Below, in pieces: positions 56,111 through 64,000 of a DNA stretch of 64,000 bases. Positions within the stretch are counted from its first letter, which is position 1, and every line of letters starts with the position of its first letter. Source of the stretch: Novosphingobium malaysiense (lineage in GTDB: Bacteria > Pseudomonadota > Alphaproteobacteria > Sphingomonadales > Sphingomonadaceae). The translations under genes were made by a program, and so were the position numbers. The notes under the pieces are model-generated. The model did not search any database and had not been told where the DNA came from. It worked only from the letters and a program-made list of their open reading frames with translations. The stretch covers positions 310,001 through 374,000 of the forward strand of contig NZ_JTDI01000007.1 in the NCBI RefSeq assembly GCF_000802225.1, given 5' to 3'.

Positions 56111-57702
56111 TGGAAGCCTTCGCCCGACTGCTCGATGCGCTGGTCTACACCCGCAGCCGCAACGCCAAGCTCAAGCTTCTGGCCGACTACCTGCACGATA
56201 CCCCGGATCCGGATCGGGGCTGGGCGCTGGCCGCACTTACGGACGGGCTCGATTTTCCCGCAGTGAAAAGTTCAACCATCCGCAACCTGATGAGCGAGCG
56301 CATCGACCCGGTGCTGTGGACCCTGAGCCGGGACTATGTCGGCGATTCGGCGGAAACGGCGAGCCTGCTCTGGCCGGAAAGCGATACGGTGCCTTCGCCG
56401 CCGTCCATCAGCGAAGCCGTGGGCCACCTTTCGCGCATGACCCGCGCCAACGTAATGACCGAACTGCCGGTCCTGCTCGACCGCCTCGACGCGAACGGGC
56501 GTTACGCCCTGCTCAAGCTGGCGACCGGGGCGATGCGCATCGGCATATCGGCGCGGTTGGCCAAGACGGCTTTCGCGCAGGCCTTCGACGTCGCCGTGGA
56601 GGATGTCGAGGAGCACTGGCACGGCCAGCAGCCGCCGTACACGGAACTGTTCGCATGGGCTGCACATGGTGCGCCGCCCCCGGACACGGAAAACCTTCCC
56701 TTGTTCCGGCCCTTCATGCTCGCCCATCCCCTGGACGAAGGGGAAGTCGACCTGGCGGAGTTCGCGGCAGAGTGGAAATGGGACGGAATCCGCGTGCAGG
56801 TTGTACGGGCAGGGGGCGAAACGCGGGTCTATTCCCGATCGGGCGACGACATCTCCGCCACCTTTCCCGAAATCACGCAGGCGCTGGAAATCGACGCCGT
56901 GCTGGACGGCGAACTGCTCGTGCGGGGAAGTCATCAGGGGGGAGCCGAGGGTGGCGCGGCGAGCTTCAACGCCCTGCAACAAAGGCTCGGCCGCAAGACC
57001 GTATCAAAAAGGATGCGGGCCGAATTGCCGGCCTTCGTGCGGCTCTACGACGTACTGATCCTAGAAGGCGAGGACCTGCGCGAACGGGCTTGGCACGAGC
57101 GGCGAGACCGGCTCGAGGCTCTGGTCGCCGATCTCGATACCGAGCGGTTCGACCTGTCGCAGGTGATCGAGGCGGACGATTTCCCGGCTCTGGCCGCCTT
57201 GCGCGAACGCGCGCGTGACGACGCCATCGAGGGAGTCATGCTCAAACGCCGCGCCAGCCCCTACGTGGCGGGAAGAAAGACCGGGTTGTGGTACAAGTGG
57301 AAGCGCGATCCGCTGTTGGTCGATTGCGTGCTCATGTATGCCCAGCGCGGCTCGGGCAAACGCTCCTCCTTCTATTCGGACTACACGTTCGGCTGCTGGG
57401 ACGGCGATCCGGATGCCGGCGCGGATCTGCTGCCGGTGGGCAAGGCCTATTTCGGTTTCACCGACGAGGAGTTGAAGTGGCTCGACAGATACGTACGCAA
57501 CCACACCGTCGACCGCTTCGGACCCGTGCGCGAAACGGACAAGTCGCTGGTATTCGAAGTGGCCTTCGATTCCGTCCATGCCAGCAAGCGGCACAAGTCG
57601 GGCCTTGCCATGCGCTTTCCCCGCATCAACCGGATTCGCGCAGATAAGCCCGCCCACGAGGCCGATCGGATCGATGCGCTGCGCGCGCTGGTGCGCGATT
57701 GA
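56110..57702 (+). CDS. ATP-dependent DNA ligase, cisplatin damage response type
   Basis: A 530-residue ligase. The N-terminal helical DNA-binding part is residues 1-200; the adenylation domain has EWKWDGIRVQV with catalytic Lys (KWDG, near residue 223), LDGELLV (motif III) and EGVMLKRRASPY (motif IV); the OB-fold with YKWKRDPLL (motif V) follows. It seals nicks in repair, in a pair with the exonuclease (TGATG overlap). The DEXH helicase and phosphoesterase often found with it are absent downstream. Confidence 0.95.
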   Translation: MEAFARLLDALVYTRSRNAKLKLLADYLHDTPDPDRGWALAALTDGLDFPAVKSSTIRNLMSERIDPVLWTLSRDYVGDSAETASLLWPESDTVPSPPSISEAVGHLSRMTRANVMTELPVLLDRLDANGRYALLKLATGAMRIGISARLAKTAFAQAFDVAVEDVEEHWHGQQPPYTELFAWAAHGAPPPDTENLPLFRPFMLAHPLDEGEVDLAEFAAEWKWDGIRVQVVRAGGETRVYSRSGDDISATFPEITQALEIDAVLDGELLVRGSHQGGAEGGAASFNALQQRLGRKTVSKRMRAELPAFVRLYDVLILEGEDLRERAWHERRDRLEALVADLDTERFDLSQVIEADDFPALAALRERARDDAIEGVMLKRRASPYVAGRKTGLWYKWKRDPLLVDCVLMYAQRGSGKRSSFYSDYTFGCWDGDPDAGADLLPVGKAYFGFTDEELKWLDRYVRNHTVDRFGPVRETDKSLVFEVAFDSVHASKRHKSGLAMRFPRINRIRADKPAHEADRIDALRALVRD

Positions 57703-57778
57703 TCGCGATCAAGGTTTCACGTGAAACCAAGGCGCTAAAGACGCACCATAAGCCCCCTTGTTCCGGAGAGATCAGCCT

Positions 57779-58189
57779 GTGACCGTTGAAGCGCCTGCGA
57801 AGCCGACCGCCAATCCCAACGCGCCTTTCTATCGCCTCGGCGGCGCGCCCGTATTCGAAGCAATCTGCAACCGCTTCTACGACCTTATGGAGCAGGATTC
57901 CGCCTACGCGGAACTGCGCGCCATGCACGCGCCCGATCTGGCCCCGATGCGCGAATCGCTACCCAAGTTCCTCGCCGGCTGGGCCGGTGGGCCGCGCGAC
58001 TGGTTCGAGGCCAACCCCGGCCGCTGCATGATGAGCATCCACAAGCCGTTCACGATCACCAAGGACACCGCCGGCCAGTGGGCGGAGGCGATGCAGCGGG
58101 CCATTGCCGACGTCGCGCCCGAGCCAGCCGACATGGCCAAGGCCATGGGCGAGGTTCTGGGAGACCTCGCCCGCGGAATGGGACGCTGA
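57779..58189 (+). CDS. Group II truncated hemoglobin
   Basis: A 136-residue 2-on-2 globin. N-terminal YRLGGAPVFEAICNRFYDLM, the E-helix region PKFLAGWAGGPRDWFE, and proximal His in MMSIHKPFTIT followed by QWAEAMQRAI fit the group II (trHbO-like) pattern. It binds O2 or NO. GTG 57779 has GGAGAG 8 bp upstream. Confidence 0.9.
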   Translation: MTVEAPAKPTANPNAPFYRLGGAPVFEAICNRFYDLMEQDSAYAELRAMHAPDLAPMRESLPKFLAGWAGGPRDWFEANPGRCMMSIHKPFTITKDTAGQWAEAMQRAIADVAPEPADMAKAMGEVLGDLARGMGR

Positions 58190-58231
58190 CACCACTCGTC
58201 AGCGCGGCATCATGCCGCTAGTCTCGGCTTC

Positions 58232-58876
58232 GTGCACAGCCTCGACCGACCCCGAAAAGCGCTTGCCGCCGCCCTTTCAGCCCTCGCCGGGTATGTCGAT
58301 GCGGTCGGGTACCTGTCGGCAGATCGCTATTTCGTCTCCTTCATGTCGGGCAACACCACGCGGTTCGCCACCGATCTGATCACCGAGGGCCTGAGAGCCG
58401 CGATCCCCGCCCTTCTCATTTTCGGCTTCGTGCTGGGCGTGGCCGCAGGCAACGTCACCGCGTTCAGGGCCGGGCCCTGGCGCAAGCCCGCAGTACTGCT
58501 GCTGGTGACGCTGCTCCTGCTTCTTGGCGGCATCTCCACGGCGACAGGCCACCGCTCCACGATGATGGCCTGCCTCGTCCTGGCCATGGGCGCTCTCAAT
58601 AATTCGCTGCAGCACGACGAGACGCCAGTGCCACTTACCTATCTCACCGGCGCGCTGGTCCGCATCGGGCAGTCGCTGGGCTCGAAAATCACCCGTCGCC
58701 CGCAAGAGCCGGCCTGGCCATTCTTCGCGATGTGGGCTTCGCTGGCGAGCGGAGCCGCGTTCGGATCGCTCGTCTTTCTCTCGCTGGGACGTGCCAGTCT
58801 CTGGGTCGCAGTCGCGGCTTCGGCTGTGCTCACGCTTATCGGGTACAGGATTGCGCGGGCTAACCTGGGATCCTGA
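58232..58876 (+). CDS. DUF1275 (YoaK) family membrane protein
   Basis: A 214-residue protein with about six membrane helices. The family signature is AGYVDAVGYL followed by FVSFMSGNTTRFATDL; other conserved pieces are ALNNSLQ and LTYLTGALVRIGQSL. Function unknown. Start GTG 58232. Its last 17 bp overlap the convergent DUF167 gene. Confidence 0.9.
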   Translation: MHSLDRPRKALAAALSALAGYVDAVGYLSADRYFVSFMSGNTTRFATDLITEGLRAAIPALLIFGFVLGVAAGNVTAFRAGPWRKPAVLLLVTLLLLLGGISTATGHRSTMMACLVLAMGALNNSLQHDETPVPLTYLTGALVRIGQSLGSKITRRPQEPAWPFFAMWASLASGAAFGSLVFLSLGRASLWVAVAASAVLTLIGYRIARANLGS

Positions 58877-59141
58877 ACTGCTTTTCCCGACAAGTTGCGC
58901 CGCGCAACAGTTCGAGACGGGACGGTGCCATTCCCAGCGCCGCTGCAAGCAGACTGCGCACGGCATCGTTGGCCTTGCCCCCTTCGGGCTTGGCGCGCAC
59001 CTTGGCAAGCAACCGGCCTTCCGAAATCTCGAGCGCTTCCACGCGCGCGCCGGGCGTGACGCGAACGGCAAGCCGCCCCTGGGAATCTATGAGCGCAAGA
59101 ACGGCCTCCGCGGCCGGAAAGTCCGCTTTGGGCCGCGCCAT
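58860..59141 (-). CDS. DUF167 family protein (YggU-like)
   Basis: A 93-residue protein with the DUF167 pattern LAVRVTPGARVEAL, LLAKVRAKPEGGKANDAVRSLLA, and ATCREKQFRI. The family is widespread, small and of unknown function. Its ATG shares bases with the carbonic anhydrase stop (TGATG). Confidence 0.92.
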   Translation of the reverse strand: MARPKADFPAAEAVLALIDSQGRLAVRVTPGARVEALEISEGRLLAKVRAKPEGGKANDAVRSLLAAALGMAPSRLELLRGATCREKQFRIPG

Positions 59142-59701
59142 CAGGCTTTCAGGCCGAGCGCCTCGGCATGCATGCGACCATTGATGACATAGCCCTTCAC
59201 TCCGGCCTGGTTCGCTTCGATTGCGGCATCATCCAGATCGCGCAGGTGCTTGGCGGGCCGCCCCATCCAGAGCTGACGCGCGCCGATCCGTTTGCCGGTG
59301 AGCATGGCGCCTGCCGCAAGCATACCGTCGCTTTCGATGTAGCTGCCGTCCATGACGATCGCCCCGAGCCCGACGAAGGCGCGGTCCTCGAGCGTGCAGC
59401 CATGGACCATGGCCATGTGCCCGATCAGCACATCTTCACCGATTATTGTTGGAAAACCATCTGGATTCAATGGCTTAGGGCTATCGCAGTGGACGACCGT
59501 CCCATCCTGAATGTTGCTGCGCGCGCCGATGACGACGCGATGCACATCGGCGCGAATTACGCAGTTGTACCATACACTGGCATCGGGTCCTATCTCGACA
59601 TTGCCGATGATCCGGCATCCCGGCGCAATGAACGCGCTCGAATGGATCCTGGGAGACTTCCCGTTGATGGCGGCCAGGGTGATGTCTGTGCGTTCGCTCA
59701 T
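59141..59701 (-). CDS. Gamma carbonic anhydrase family protein
   Basis: A 186-residue left-handed beta-helix protein of hexapeptide repeats. The zinc histidines are in VVHCDSP and LIGHMAMVHGC. The N-terminus APGCRIIGNVEIGPDASVWYNCVIRAD matches the YrdA/PaaY-like branch. It may hydrate CO2 or act as a scaffold. ATG 59701 is used. Confidence 0.93.
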   Translation of the reverse strand: MSERTDITLAAINGKSPRIHSSAFIAPGCRIIGNVEIGPDASVWYNCVIRADVHRVVIGARSNIQDGTVVHCDSPKPLNPDGFPTIIGEDVLIGHMAMVHGCTLEDRAFVGLGAIVMDGSYIESDGMLAAGAMLTGKRIGARQLWMGRPAKHLRDLDDAAIEANQAGVKGYVINGRMHAEALGLKA

Positions 59702-59790
59702 GTGATCTCTCTAACGTCGTGCCCAAAACCCCCCATGGGCCAGGGCACAAGGCGAGCGCAAGCCTGCAAAAAGTGCAGGCCGTCAGCCGC

Positions 59791-63071
<3,281 letters not shown>

Positions 63072-63270
63072 AACGCCCCGCTTCCCGTTTCAACCCGACG
63101 TAATGCAACCCTTGGATCCCCATGGAAGGGTGAAGATCCCGATCCGGACCTTCATCAATTTCCTTGCCCGCTCAAGGTTAACACCACCCTAATCCTGTGG
63201 ATTCCGGACCTTCTTTTCGGTGAGTCGACACTTGCGAGCGGCGGGCGGCGATGCCACATTCGTGTCCGAG

Positions 63271-64000
63271 ATGGTTCACGCTCCGCACGTCTCCTCACGT
63301 CAGGACACCCCAAGCGGGGTGAAGGCGGTGCTCGGGCCGACGAATACCGGCAAGACGCATCTCGCCATAGAGCGCATGTGCGCGCACTCCAGCGGCATGA
63401 TCGGCTTTCCCCTGCGACTGCTGGCGCGCGAGGTCTATGACCGGGTCTGCCATATCAAGGGCGAAAGGAACGTCGCCCTGATCACCGGTGAAGAACGGAT
63501 CGAACCGAAGGACGCGCGCTACCTGCTGTGCACGGCGGAGGCCATGCCCATCCTCGATCGCTCCATGGCTTTCGTTGCCATCGACGAAGCTCAGCTGGCG
63601 GCCGATCGGGAGCGCGGCCACGTCTTCACCGATCGCCTCCTGCATGCGCGCGGGCGCGAGGAAACGATGATCCTGGGTTCCTCGACCCTCGAACCGATGG
63701 TCAAGGCGCTGGTGCCGGAAGCCGAGATCGTCACGCGCCCCCGGTTTTCCACTCTCACCCATGCCGGAGCGAAAAAGCTCAGCCGTATTCCTCCGCGCAG
63801 TGCCATCGTCGCCTTCTCCGCCGAGCAGGTCTACGCCATTGCCGAGATGCTGCGCCGGTTCCGCGGCGGCGCGGCTGTCGTCATGGGAGCGCTCAGCCCG
63901 CAGACGCGCAATGCCCAGGTTGCGCTATACCAGTCGGGCGAAGTCGACTATCTGGTCGCCACCGATGCCATCGGCATGGGCCTCAACCTCGACGTGGAGC
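63271..64000 (+). CDS. SUV3-like helicase-related protein, 5' part
   Basis: The first ~243 residues of a DEAD-like RNA/DNA helicase, open at the right edge. Walker A is GPTNTGKTHLA, with MIGFPLRLLAREVYD and Walker B IDEAQLAADRERG (DEAQ box). Then SSTLEPMV and ATDAIGMGLNLDVE are motifs of domain 2. This is the Suv3/MgpS-like family of alphaproteobacteria. ATG 63271 is used (GTG 63262 possible). It diverges from the M23 gene across 200 bp. Confidence 0.88.
   Translation, partial: MVHAPHVSSRQDTPSGVKAVLGPTNTGKTHLAIERMCAHSSGMIGFPLRLLAREVYDRVCHIKGERNVALITGEERIEPKDARYLLCTAEAMPILDRSMAFVAIDEAQLAADRERGHVFTDRLLHARGREETMILGSSTLEPMVKALVPEAEIVTRPRFSTLTHAGAKKLSRIPPRSAIVAFSAEQVYAIAEMLRRFRGGAAVVMGALSPQTRNAQVALYQSGEVDYLVATDAIGMGLNLDVE

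Overview
The window is GC-rich, almost fully coding chromosomal DNA with many 1-4 bp start/stop overlaps. It reads as an alphaproteobacterium, most likely a sphingomonad of the Novosphingobium/Sphingobium/Erythrobacter type. Supporting signs are a TrcR-type DUF1013 regulator, a Glu-Q-RS paralogue, HemB with an all-aspartate metal site, a RimJ-like GNAT/hemB pair, small alphaproteobacterial DUF proteins (DUF1192, DUF2093, DUF1272), a twin-helix HIG1-like protein, and the intergenic palindrome CATCCTG-N9-CAGGATG common in sphingomonad genomes. No prophage, insertion sequence, CRISPR array or rRNA operon is visible. One tRNA gene, tRNA-Gln(CUG), is present. The genus-level guess is inference from gene content only.

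Layout. 1-3025 (+): the end of an S41 protease, a ZntB/CorA-like metal channel and an orphan P450. 3022-10280 (-): a tightly coupled MoxR/DUF58/DUF4350/DUF4129/SpoIIM/RDD membrane operon ending in two GNAT acetyltransferases, with prephenate dehydratase upstream. 11379-12065 (+): a membrane-anchored cytochrome c. 12202-14167 (-): ppx and rlmE. 14324-14397: tRNA-Gln. 15025-19420 (+): a TonB-dependent receptor and a chemoreceptor. 19670-23497: DUF2332, PilZ, LD-carboxypeptidase and LOG-family genes. 23502-26301 (-): glmM, DUF1272 and a ThiD-VOC fusion. 26391-31531: a symporter with an altered sodium motif, an HNH nuclease, Glu-Q-RS with a HIG1-like protein, a cobalamin adenosyltransferase and a 3-hydroxyacyl-CoA dehydrogenase. 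31743-34361 (-): mutS. 34474-38304 (+): malic enzyme/PTA, nadC and RNase T2. 38323-39176: tadA and rpmB. 39252-42930 (-): xseA, DUF2093, an M23 peptidase and a phytase-like protein, directly abutting divergent purD.

The last third holds an adenosine kinase broken by one extra G in a G8 run, a lipoprotein, a protein with repeated TerB-like segments, an acyl-CoA ligase, and trcR with GST and quinone oxidoreductase genes. These are followed by clpA, a DNA-repair pair (ligase-associated exonuclease and ATP-dependent ligase) and a truncated globin. The window closes with DUF1275, DUF167, gamma carbonic anhydrase, GNAT, hemB, an M23 peptidase and the start of a SUV3-like helicase.

Most of the content is housekeeping: nucleotide, NAD, haem, cell-wall and aromatic amino acid metabolism, translation, repair and proteolysis. 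No wholly new multi-gene defence or mobile system is evident. The points that deserve a second look are the adenosine kinase frameshift, the ThiD-VOC fusion, the symporter with a changed cation motif, the TerB-like repeat protein, the unusual tails on ClpA, Ppx and cytochrome c, and the exonuclease-ligase pair that lacks its usual helicase and phosphoesterase partners.
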